Below are positions 6,596 to 14,277 of a stretch of DNA of 20,362 bases, in pieces. The notes under the pieces are model-generated. The model had not been told where the DNA came from and made no database searches. It saw only the letters and a program-made list of their open reading frames with translations. The DNA is from a virus. The stretch is from the IMG/VR virus record IMGVR_UViG_3300042361_001087, positions 1 to 20,362 of that record. One strand, written 5' to 3'. A program made the translations under genes and the position numbers. Position 1 is the stretch's first letter. Every line of letters starts with the position of its first letter.

Positions 6596-7392
6596 ACGTC
6601 ATCCGCCAAATCACCGCTCAACAACCATACGTCCACGAAAACGCTGGCGATCTCCACATTTTCATAGACCTTCGTCGCCACGACAAGGCTCCCAGCCTCT
6701 CGCGGCGTCGCCAACTTCCCCACCGGAGGCACAAACAGCGTGTCGCCCGCCTCGTTCACCCCGAACGTCAACGACCCCGCCACGAAGAAGTCGTTCGTAA
6801 ACTCGACGCGGCTCCCCAGCAACCCCACCCCGTTCGCCACGGTGATCTCCACCAACGGACTCGTCGGCGCCTCCGACACGTCGGCCGCCACCATCAGCAG
6901 CGCCCCCACGTCGTTCGCCGTCACCTCGTACGCCTGCAACTCCGGGTCCTCGCCGTACGTTGCCGTGCGGGCCAACACCGGCAACCCCAACGACCCCGAC
7001 CCGAACGGCAGCCACTCTCCATCCACCCACTGGTAACTCAACCCGGTGTCCGTCTCAAAAAGAATCGTCCCCGGATACACGTCCACCGGACGGGCCGTCG
7101 ACAGGCCCCTCACCGGCGGCAAAAAGTCAAACGACGTGGGAGTGCTCACCACCCCAAGCACCACGAGTTTCGCCGACCCCCCCTCCAAAAACCCGCACGC
7201 CACCCGATCCCCCACCACGGGGAACGCCGCCCCCACCACCGACAACGGCCCCTGCTGGAAGCCACGCACCAGCCGGGGGATCTCCACCCACACCTGTCGA
7301 ACGTCACGATCAACGCGCGTCACGTTCCCGAGGTACACCCCCTCCTGCCGGACAGACGTGGACGCCGTCTTCGGAATCGCCTGATACGTCAC
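6592..7392 (-). CDS. Baseplate spike-type OB-fold protein, gpV-like
   Basis: This 266-residue protein begins with a clear OB-fold like that of phage baseplate assembly protein V and the gp5 N-domain. The strands run from GVYLGNVTRVDRD (about 18-30) through VWVEIPRLVRG to GDRVACGFLEGGSAKLVVLG (about 61-80). A linker with TGLSYQWVDGEWLPFG follows, then a beta-rich C-terminal domain of roughly 120 residues (LVEITVANGVGLLGSRVEFT). I do not see the GxxxxxVxG repeats of a VgrG/gp5 beta-helix, so the tip may differ from classical spikes. Both ends overlap neighbours in ATGA form, so this is one coupled baseplate operon. Confidence 0.78.
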   Translation of the reverse strand: MTYQAIPKTASTSVRQEGVYLGNVTRVDRDVRQVWVEIPRLVRGFQQGPLSVVGAAFPVVGDRVACGFLEGGSAKLVVLGVVSTPTSFDFLPPVRGLSTARPVDVYPGTILFETDTGLSYQWVDGEWLPFGSGSLGLPVLARTATYGEDPELQAYEVTANDVGALLMVAADVSEAPTSPLVEITVANGVGLLGSRVEFTNDFFVAGSLTFGVNEAGDTLFVPPVGKLATPREAGSLVVATKVYENVEIASVFVDVWLLSGDLADDV

Positions 7393-8234
7393 TGCCGGGC
7401 CTGCGCTCTCGGCTCTGGCTTCACCGGGGTGCGGGCCGAGACTGACACCGGCTCCATCGGCGACATCTCGTACGACACCGTCGTGATGAGGTACGACCCG
7501 CCGAACCCATTGATCCCGTTGAACACCACCGTCATTCCCGGCCGTAGGTTCACGGCGTTCGTGCGGCCCACGACAAAACGGACGTCCGCCGCTCGAGGGT
7601 CGTCATCGGACGTCCGACAATTCGGAATTTGGTACAGCGGAAACGGATCTAACGGGTTCAGCGTTGGCCAGTTGAACGCCACGTTCGCCCACTTCCCCAA
7701 CAGCCACTCCTCGCTGGCGAAGTACAGGGTGTTGTCCGACTCGAACACGACGAACTGGGCTTCGTTGGCGTTGCGCTTCAGGACGTCCCACACCGAGTCA
7801 GACCGGCCATCCGACGACGCCTGAATCTGCACGGCTTTGGCGTCGGTGCCCTGCCCCTCGAACGCCAGCCCGTACGCCGCGGCGACTGCCCGGGCGTAGT
7901 CCGTCGCCGTCCCCCCGCCGTACGCCTCCGGGTTCTTGTCACGCTTCATGCGCTGGATCGCCTTCCGGCGAGCCTCGATGCGCACCACCGGAGACTGCGT
8001 CGGCCCCTGCCCGATATCCACCACGGAAATCTCAAACAGGTCTCCGTTGAACCGGACGTCACGACGAATCTGGAAGTAGTTGCCGTTGACGAGGCGGAAC
8101 TCCGGGTCCCACACCTCAAACGACACCTCCGACGCAGCGTCCAGCGTCCACGACATGTCAATGCTCGTAATAGCGTCACGAATCGACCGCATGGTGGCGC
8201 TGTCAATGTCACCTATTTCAAGGTCGTAGAACAT
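7389..8234 (-). CDS. Baseplate hub protein, XkdQ/gp27-like
   Basis: This 281-residue protein matches the tail hub family (gp27, gpD, XkdQ) that forms a trimeric ring at the tube tip and holds the spike. Visible features are the N-terminal strand-rich part (SWTLDAASEVSFEVWDPEF), a central helical block with TATDYARAVAAAYGLAFEG, then WDVLKRNANEAQFVVFES at about 147-164, typical of hub domain 2. The C-terminal domain contains RPGMTVVFNGINGFGGSYLI and a short basic tail. It lies six bases after the previous gene and ends in an ATGA overlap with the gpV-like gene, its expected binding partner. The ribosome site is weak. Confidence 0.8.
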   Translation of the reverse strand: MFYDLEIGDIDSATMRSIRDAITSIDMSWTLDAASEVSFEVWDPEFRLVNGNYFQIRRDVRFNGDLFEISVVDIGQGPTQSPVVRIEARRKAIQRMKRDKNPEAYGGGTATDYARAVAAAYGLAFEGQGTDAKAVQIQASSDGRSDSVWDVLKRNANEAQFVVFESDNTLYFASEEWLLGKWANVAFNWPTLNPLDPFPLYQIPNCRTSDDDPRAADVRFVVGRTNAVNLRPGMTVVFNGINGFGGSYLITTVSYEMSPMEPVSVSARTPVKPEPRAQARQ

Positions 8235-8240
8235 CGCAAA

Positions 8241-8912
8241 TCACTCTACTGGAATGAACGCAAAGGAGTCTGTGAGTGGCGGTCGACCCCCGGACGGCCC
8301 GGCACCGCCACCTTCCCCAGCAGCAGCAGCAGCGGATACTCGTTTCGGGTCCTCCTCGTAGGTGATGCGCGGCAGCACGGTGCTGAACACGAACGGGTTC
8401 CGATCCTCGGTCAACGTCAGCCGGATGTCCGCCTGCGTCGCATAGTTGTTCAAATCCCGGTGGACGATGTCGATCGTCAGGTCGGTCATCAAGAACTTTG
8501 CGAATTTCGCCCCCGCCCACGTCTGGGTCGGGAACATCGGACGCGACAGGAACGAGTCCATGTTCGTCACCAACACGAACCCCGGCCACAACGCCATCCC
8601 TCGCAACGTGTCCAACCTGTTCTCAATCGGTAGCGTGCCGTTCGACTTCGGGTCAGCGACCCGGAACTCCATGGACACCTGCATCAACTGAGGGGCCGAA
8701 CGTTCAATAATCGGGAACGCACCGGGCCGACGAATCTCGTTGTACTGGGCAGCCAACTGCGAGTACGACACCTCACGAGGGGCATACGGAAACCAAAACG
8801 TTTCCCGTCCAAGCGAATGGAAGAAAAGTAACTGGGGTCGAACAAACGCCCGTTCGCCGAAACCGGTGTCGACCTGCCGACGGATGTTGAACGCTGTAAT
8901 GACTTTAGGCAT
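8241..8912 (-). CDS. Baseplate hub-associated protein, XkdP-like position
   Basis: This 223-residue protein follows the tape measure with a one-base TAATG overlap. Its position, and a core with FWFPYAPREVSYSQLAAQYN at about 40-59, fit the tail-tip protein that joins the tape measure to the hub, as XkdP does in Bacillus PBSX and gp53 in other contractile tails. Those proteins often end in a LysM peptidoglycan-binding domain. Here none is visible, and the C terminus is instead a low-complexity Ala/Gly/Pro stretch (about 192-212) plus a short tail ending FAFIPVE. The rest is a mixed alpha/beta fold with the strands ADIRLTLTEDRNPFVF. The call is based mainly on gene order. Confidence 0.62.
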   Translation of the reverse strand: MPKVITAFNIRRQVDTGFGERAFVRPQLLFFHSLGRETFWFPYAPREVSYSQLAAQYNEIRRPGAFPIIERSAPQLMQVSMEFRVADPKSNGTLPIENRLDTLRGMALWPGFVLVTNMDSFLSRPMFPTQTWAGAKFAKFLMTDLTIDIVHRDLNNYATQADIRLTLTEDRNPFVFSTVLPRITYEEDPKRVSAAAAAGEGGGAGPSGGRPPLTDSFAFIPVE

Positions 8913-11900
8913 TAAGAACGCTCCCGTGTGTTCCGATCACGTTGATCGATTTTGGCCATGACAGCGTTCGCTATTGCATTGGGGTCCTGCCCGGGAGCGG
9001 CATTGATCTGAATCGAGTACGACGTCGATGACCCCCCACCGGTGGTCACGACCGGCATAGCAACGGGCGACATGGCGTCCCCCATGGGGGCACCGGGGAC
9101 GACGTGGAGGTGCCGGCCAGACCCGGCTCCGTGGAACTCGGCGAACCCGCCGGTGCGGTTCACCATGGCGGCGTACCCAACGAGGTTCTGGCCGACGAGG
9201 TCGTAGGCGTTGCCGGTGGCGTGGTCAGAGTTCAAAGATCCAAGGTTGGTGGATCGGAGCGAGGAGGTGACGGTACGGGTGCCGGCGAGCATGGAGTCGT
9301 ACGCTCCGTGCCGCATCATTGTCGACGCCAGCCTGCTCGTTGGTGTGTCGTTAGTCGGTTTTGTGACGCCTCGCCGTACGGCCTCCTCCACGGCTCCGAC
9401 ATTGGTGATTCTCACGAATGGGTTGTTGAGGTTGATCCCTTGGCTCAGCCAAGTGGGTGGAGTGTTAAGGGCAGTTGTTATGCCGCCCGCAAGGTTCTGT
9501 TTAATCAAATCAAACTGTTCTTGAGTTAGACCGAATGCGTCGGCAGTTAGGCTTGGGGTTGGCGCTGGTGGTGGTTCTCCGGTCACGTCACCGATAATTC
9601 CGGCACCGGCAAGAGCGTCAATGATCATCTGCGTCCTTGTTGCTGCGTCCTCCGTTCCTCGAACCCTGTCAGCAAAAGCGGGATCGGTCATGATCTGACT
9701 CAACTTCGTTGACACGTCCAACATCTGTTGCGGGTTGAACTGACCCATAACATTCAAGATGGCAGAAACTTGGTCGCCGCTAATCGTTTCAGAAAGCCCG
9801 AACTGGCCACTAAAGGCCCCAAACTGTGCTCCCACCTGAGAGGCAACGGTCCCAAGGTTCTGGCCAAGTCCAGCACTAAGCAAGTCCCAAAACTCTTGAG
9901 GCATCGTGATCCCGGCAAGGGCGCCGCCCTCTTGGAACGCCGCTCCGGGCCGCGCCTGCGTGCCGTACAAGTTAAGCATCTCTTGAGCAACCTTGAACGG
10001 GTCACCGCCAGACATCTGTGTCAGTCCCCCAACGATGTCTTGTAGGTAGGTGGCGACTTCTTCACGGTTGAGGGCGCCACCCTTCTGAGCGACCGCCTCC
10101 GTAGCAGCATTCACCGCCTTCTTGCCCGCCTCCTCATCGAGGACCGGCTGGAGGATGTCTGTCCACGACTTGAGCGTAAGGTCACTGAGCGTTGAGTTAA
10201 GTTCCTCAATGGTCTTAGGAATCGTGACGCCGATACCCTCAATCGCTTCACTGAGTTCGTACACTCGATCTTGTAAGTCGAAACCAAGAGAGTTAGCGAG
10301 TTCAATAATTTCGTTTCGAGTTTTACCTGTGGCAACCTCAAGTTGTGCAACGTTTTTTTCGAAGTTTCCAAGCAAGCCTTCTATTGCTGGAGCCATTTGA
10401 CCAAGTTCTAAGGCGTTTGTTCTTATTTCTTGAGGATCCACTCCGTTCTGGTAGGCAAACGGATCAAGGTTCAGCGTATTCGTTCTTTGCGAAAGCATGG
10501 TGCGAGCCATGCCTCCGTTGCCTCCAGCACTCAATGCTCCAAGGTTCTGAATAAACGGCCGCTGTTTTTGAATTTGATTCAGAAGGGCAGCGTCGTTTTG
10601 TGTTTCTTGTTGGGCGGATCGACCTGACATGAAGCCGATGCTTCCACCGATCACAGAAAAAACACCTGCAAGAATTGCACCTAAGATGGGGGTGCCGATC
10701 ATGCTTCCGATCGTAAACCCCACAGCAGCACCACCTAATCCTCCACTGAGCAATCCACCAACAGGAGTCTGTGAGCCCAAAGCGGTACCAATTCCGCTCA
10801 CCCCGAGGCCAAGCATCGGATTCACCATTGCCAACGGAAAACCGGCCATCGTCAACAGGTTCGGCTCGCTGCCACTCGCCATAAGCCCGGATTGCAGCAG
10901 CATCGATCCGGCCATGGCGTACCCGCCGCCCATCGCCCCCTGCGGTCGCATGCGCGACATGAAGCCACTGCGTTGTGCCGCCTGCTCGGCTGCGGTACCG
11001 GAAGCACCCGGACCGTACCCGGCGTTAGCCATTCCCGGCAACGCCGGCTGGTACGGCACGCCCGCTCGTCGCGCTGCTCGTCGTGCCGCTCGTTCTTGCG
11101 CCCGGCTGCTCCCCGGCGCCAGCGCGGCAGCCCCCGTCCCCGCGATCGGTCCGTTCACGTACACGGTGCTCGCCGTGACCTGCATGGAGTTCGCCATCCC
11201 GCCCGCCATCGGACCGGTCCCAAACGCCTTGTTTCGAATAACGTCGCCAGCAGCGGAGAGTCTTCCGCCCTGCCGACCCAACCCTTGATTCAATCGGCTC
11301 ATCCCCATCGCCAATCCACCGATACCGAGGATGCCGGCGATCGCCCCAGCGAAACTGTTCAATCCGGCAATCCCCCCCAACAAACTCAACAGGAACGAGA
11401 TGGCACCAGCGATCTTGTCGATAACCCGCGCCAGCCCCTCGAAGAAGCCCATGTTTTCACTAATGAATTCCTTAAACGCGTTAAAGGCATCTTGAATGCC
11501 TTCCACCATTGTGGTGAGCGCCTCACCGAAGGACCGCCACTTCTCCGGGTCTTCCAACAAAATGTCGTTGAAGGATCGCATGGAGCCAGCGAACCCGGTG
11601 AAGATTTGGATCAGCGGAGGACCGAACGTATCAGTAAGAACGCGAGCACCGCCGCTCAATTCCTCAAGGGCGGCACGAAAATCCCGGAAGTACCCGACGA
11701 CCTGCCCTACGACGTTGCCGAGTCCTTCAAGCATCCCGTCGGCACCCGGCAGGTACTTGCCGAATAAGTTCCCCACCCCGGTCGCCAGCCGGTCGATGAG
11801 GTCCACCGTCTTGTCCAGCAGGCTGTCCACCCCGAACGCCGCGATGTCCCCCGACATGCGGAAGAACAATCGGCGGATAATCGACGTCACCCGATCGAAC

Positions 11901-12976
11901 GCCACGGTGATCTCCGGCAGGAAACTCGACCCGAAGTCGGCGAACATCGACACGGACTGCGTGAAGAACGCTTTCGCCCGACCCATCAGGGTCATGTTCA
12001 CCGTTTCCAACGCCTGCCCGATCCCGGCGCTGTCTGACAGAACGCCCGACGATAGGGCTTGCACCAACTGCTCGGCGCTCGTCAACCCCATCTTCTGGGC
12101 GTTTTCCACGGCCTTTTGGAATTCGGTGCTCACTTCACCGGCGGACGCCAGCACGTCCTGAGTGACCTTCCCCTCCTTTTGGAGGAGACCAATGAAGTTG
12201 CCGGCAGCCGCCATGCTCTTGCCGATGTCCTGCCCGGACGTCACGGCGAAGTCCCCGATGCCGCGCAGCGCGCTCGTCATGGACCCGGTCAACTCGGCGT
12301 TCTTCGACACGGCGGCGAACGTCTGGTTCAGCGCCTCCATTCCGAACATCGCCAACTGGGTGTCGGAGGTGAGCATCCGCATCGCCATCATCGCCTGCGA
12401 CGTCCCCTGCCCGAACTGTGGCGCTGACTGGTAACGGTGAGCGACGAGGGCAGCGTTGTACTCGCGTTGCGCCGCAGCGACAGCCGACAACCCGACCACC
12501 GCCGCGGCGGTCACTGCCGACAGGCCCGACATGGTGAATTGGTACGCCTTCATTGCCCCCCGGCCAGCGAGCAGTAGCCCGTTCACCGTGGACAGGGCGA
12601 TACCGACGGCGGCGAACTCAATGGCAGCACCGATCAACCCGAACTTCAGGGTCGTGGAAAGGACCTTGCCGAACCCGGAGATGATCTTCTGGCCGATGTC
12701 GAAGTCTTTGTTGTTGCGCTTCATGCGCCGGTTCAACCGGTCGCTGCTGTCGGCGAACCGGTCGGTGTCGCGAGTCGTTTTGCGGGTGGTGGACCCCAGC
12801 CCGCCGACGCTGCCTTCGACCTCGTCGAACGCCCCCGAGAGTTTCTTCAAACGGCTCGAAAGCCGGTCGGCATCAGCCGAAAGGGCGCGCAAGCGCGTTC
12901 GGGCAGCAACAAGCCCACTGTCATCAACATCAAAGTCAATTTTGATTGTGACGCGACCGTCACCGGGCATCGACAT
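8912..12976 (-). CDS. Tail tape measure protein with C-terminal M15-type peptidase motif
   Basis: At 1354 residues this is the longest gene and sits right after the chaperones, so it is the tape measure protein that sets tail length. Residues 1-95 form a charged coiled coil. Hydrophobic stretches lie at about 112-168, 520-565 and 745-782, suited to membrane insertion on DNA entry. A Gly/Ala-rich linker with ERAARRAARRAG lies near 630. Near the C terminus SDHATGNAYDL (1250-1260) and HLHVV (1289-1293) match the SxHxxGxAxD...HxH zinc-binding pattern of M15/LAS D,D- or L,D-carboxypeptidases. This suggests local peptidoglycan cutting during infection. The last residues, DPNAIANAVMAKIDQR, are a common tape measure ending. 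The start at 12974-12976 has only a weak AGG upstream; a second ATG two codons later is possible. Confidence 0.93.
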   Translation of the reverse strand: MSMPGDGRVTIKIDFDVDDSGLVAARTRLRALSADADRLSSRLKKLSGAFDEVEGSVGGLGSTTRKTTRDTDRFADSSDRLNRRMKRNNKDFDIGQKIISGFGKVLSTTLKFGLIGAAIEFAAVGIALSTVNGLLLAGRGAMKAYQFTMSGLSAVTAAAVVGLSAVAAAQREYNAALVAHRYQSAPQFGQGTSQAMMAMRMLTSDTQLAMFGMEALNQTFAAVSKNAELTGSMTSALRGIGDFAVTSGQDIGKSMAAAGNFIGLLQKEGKVTQDVLASAGEVSTEFQKAVENAQKMGLTSAEQLVQALSSGVLSDSAGIGQALETVNMTLMGRAKAFFTQSVSMFADFGSSFLPEITVAFDRVTSIIRRLFFRMSGDIAAFGVDSLLDKTVDLIDRLATGVGNLFGKYLPGADGMLEGLGNVVGQVVGYFRDFRAALEELSGGARVLTDTFGPPLIQIFTGFAGSMRSFNDILLEDPEKWRSFGEALTTMVEGIQDAFNAFKEFISENMGFFEGLARVIDKIAGAISFLLSLLGGIAGLNSFAGAIAGILGIGGLAMGMSRLNQGLGRQGGRLSAAGDVIRNKAFGTGPMAGGMANSMQVTASTVYVNGPIAGTGAAALAPGSSRAQERAARRAARRAGVPYQPALPGMANAGYGPGASGTAAEQAAQRSGFMSRMRPQGAMGGGYAMAGSMLLQSGLMASGSEPNLLTMAGFPLAMVNPMLGLGVSGIGTALGSQTPVGGLLSGGLGGAAVGFTIGSMIGTPILGAILAGVFSVIGGSIGFMSGRSAQQETQNDAALLNQIQKQRPFIQNLGALSAGGNGGMARTMLSQRTNTLNLDPFAYQNGVDPQEIRTNALELGQMAPAIEGLLGNFEKNVAQLEVATGKTRNEIIELANSLGFDLQDRVYELSEAIEGIGVTIPKTIEELNSTLSDLTLKSWTDILQPVLDEEAGKKAVNAATEAVAQKGGALNREEVATYLQDIVGGLTQMSGGDPFKVAQEMLNLYGTQARPGAAFQEGGALAGITMPQEFWDLLSAGLGQNLGTVASQVGAQFGAFSGQFGLSETISGDQVSAILNVMGQFNPQQMLDVSTKLSQIMTDPAFADRVRGTEDAATRTQMIIDALAGAGIIGDVTGEPPPAPTPSLTADAFGLTQEQFDLIKQNLAGGITTALNTPPTWLSQGINLNNPFVRITNVGAVEEAVRRGVTKPTNDTPTSRLASTMMRHGAYDSMLAGTRTVTSSLRSTNLGSLNSDHATGNAYDLVGQNLVGYAAMVNRTGGFAEFHGAGSGRHLHVVPGAPMGDAMSPVAMPVVTTGGGSSTSYSIQINAAPGQDPNAIANAVMAKIDQRDRNTRERS

Positions 12977-13023
12977 AGTAAACCTATGTTGCCACCAACC
13001 AGCGTTTTAGCGGGAAACACCTA

Positions 13024-13233
13024 CTACTTTCGGCGTTTCTCCGCCTCGTCAGCCTGTTTTTTGCGGTCGTCTTGGATGACCATGGCGCACGCCATGCGGA
13101 TCATCCACTCCTCCTCGTCGCAGTCAAGGAGTCGGATTGGATCGGTGCCGAACAACTCGCCCAGACGGGCGGCGGTTTTGATGCGAGCGTCGTCGACGAG
13201 GTCGTCTACGACTCCGTCGTAGGGTCCACCGTC
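13024..13233 (-). CDS. Tail assembly chaperone, frameshift extension (T-like)
   Basis: This frame is open in the -1 register from 13233, just after a TGA at 13234-13236, to tandem TAG codons at 13021-13026. It encodes a sensible acidic then basic tail: DDLVDDARIKTAARLGELFG, a short conserved-looking stretch LLDCDEEEWMIRMA, and KKQADEAEKRRK at the end. There is no good start codon near its beginning; an internal ATG would give only 25 residues. The only codon in the shared window that can slip back one base and keep pairing is CCT at 13221-13223, which re-reads as CCC. A fusion of about 237 residues would result. Expression by programmed -1 frameshifting is the rule at this locus, but no canonical slippery heptamer is visible. 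Confidence 0.68.
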   Translation of the reverse strand, partial: DGGPYDGVVDDLVDDARIKTAARLGELFGTDPIRLLDCDEEEWMIRMACAMVIQDDRKKQADEAEKRRK

Positions 13234-13736
13234 TCAACGTCGTCGCCGTACCCGGCCGCCTCCATGATCGCCAGCGCTGCCGCTTCGACGTGCGGGTCCA
13301 GCCCGAAGAAAGCGAGGATGCAGTCCGGCAGGGGACGGGTCGTGTCGGTCATCTCCAAAATCTCCGGCGAGGCGAACGACAGCGAGTTCCCGGCGTCGGA
13401 CAGGACCTCTTCGCCACCCATGTAGATTCCGGTCGTGGTATGGCCGATGACGTAGCAGGCGAACTTCGTCGGGTCGAAGCCGGGCTTCGTGCCCTCCCCC
13501 GAGTTCTTGCGCCACGCCCGCAACTGGTGCTGCGTGATGTTCGGGCTCACCTCGACGGCGACCCCGGGTCGCTCGGGGACCTCGATGAGGATCTTGGCGC
13601 GCTCGACCTTGCGGGCCAATTCGGATCGGAGGCGATCGAGAACCGATTCCCGTTCAATAGCCGTTTCGACCGCTGCCACAGTAGCCTTGGTCTCGGCCTT
13701 GTTTGATGTACCAGTGAAGTCGTAGGTGTCACTCAT
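13206..13736 (-). CDS. Tail assembly chaperone, short (G-like) product
   Basis: This 176-residue protein sits between the tube and tape measure genes, the fixed position of tail assembly chaperones in long-tailed phages. The N-terminal third is charged and helical (RSELARKVERAKILIEVPE). It is followed by a compact region with KFACYVIGHTTTGIYMGG and the C-terminal helix HVEAAALAIMEAAGYGDD. I use the ATG at 13734-13736. A TTG at 13743-13745 has AGGG at seven bases and is a real alternative, adding three residues. The stop TAG at 13206-13208 is bypassed in the proposed longer product. The chaperones coat the tape measure protein and recruit tube subunits, and are absent from mature virions. Confidence 0.8.
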   Translation of the reverse strand: MSDTYDFTGTSNKAETKATVAAVETAIERESVLDRLRSELARKVERAKILIEVPERPGVAVEVSPNITQHQLRAWRKNSGEGTKPGFDPTKFACYVIGHTTTGIYMGGEEVLSDAGNSLSFASPEILEMTDTTRPLPDCILAFFGLDPHVEAAALAIMEAAGYGDDVETVDPTTES

Positions 13737-13762
13737 GCTGCACAACTTAGCACCCTGAAACG

Positions 13763-13787
13763 GAAAAGAGGCGCACTAGGCGCCTCT
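13763..13787 (-). terminator. Intrinsic terminator after the tube gene
   Basis: On the minus strand an 8-base perfect inverted repeat, AGAGGCGC and GCGCCTCT, encloses a five-base loop (CTAGT). It is followed at once by a run of T residues. The stem is G+C-rich and lies between the tube stop and the next gene, the classic layout of a rho-independent terminator. It would separate abundant sheath/tube expression from the chaperone and tape measure genes, unless read through or antiterminated. Confidence 0.85.
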
Positions 13788-13812
13788 ATCCGTCAAGTAA
13801 ATCTTGAAGGAC

Positions 13813-14265
13813 TTACTGGGTGATGTTCGACACCGAAGAGATGGAGAACGTCAGCGAGTACGTCGCCGGAGCACCCGAGGACGAATCGCCCTCCGGCTCC
13901 GACAGGCCCACAAGAAGCGCCTGCGAGTACACCCGCTCGCTCCCGTACACCGCAAGATCGCAGTCCGTGGTGAACACAGTCACGTTGTAGTGCGCCCGAC
14001 CGACCAGCGGGCGGAGCAACTGAAGGGAGCGTCCGTCGCGATCCTTGTCGTAATGTCGGGTCACGGTGATGTCGCCGATTTCCGCTGGAGCGCACAGCGT
14101 TTCAGGGAACAACGACCCACCGTCGTACACCTTCTCCACGCTGGCCGTGATTTCCCCACCCGACACCTGAGCGAAGTAGTTGGGGAACGTCGGAGGGGCA
14201 ACCCCACCGATCGACGCCGGCGTGATGCTGGCGACTACCTGCCGCTGTGCGATCTTGTTGGACAT
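13813..14265 (-). CDS. Tail tube protein
   Basis: This 150-residue protein directly follows the sheath gene. It has a very strong ribosome site (GGAGGAG) five bases before its ATG, consistent with a protein needed in high copy. It is beta-rich with the pattern of T4 gp19-like tube proteins: FPNYFAQVSGGEITASVEKVYDG near residues 27-49, a mid-region ITVTRHYDKDRDGRS at 65-79, and a C-terminal strand pair YSLTFSISSVSNITQ. Tube subunits form hexameric rings that stack inside the sheath and conduct DNA. An intrinsic terminator lies about 25 bases after its stop, which would end or reduce transcription there. Confidence 0.88.
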   Translation of the reverse strand: MSNKIAQRQVVASITPASIGGVAPPTFPNYFAQVSGGEITASVEKVYDGGSLFPETLCAPAEIGDITVTRHYDKDRDGRSLQLLRPLVGRAHYNVTVFTTDCDLAVYGSERVYSQALLVGLSEPEGDSSSGAPATYSLTFSISSVSNITQ

Positions 14266-14277
14266 TTATCTCCTCCG

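Noticed and set aside
6662-7030. A 122-codon minus-strand frame inside the gpV-like gene.
   Set aside because: It is Gly/Val/Arg-rich shadow sequence in another frame of the gpV-like gene, with no start site support.
10892-11767. A 291-codon plus-strand open frame within the tape measure gene.
   Set aside because: It is antisense to a continuous 1354-residue gene and reads as His/Arg/Ser-rich low-complexity sequence.
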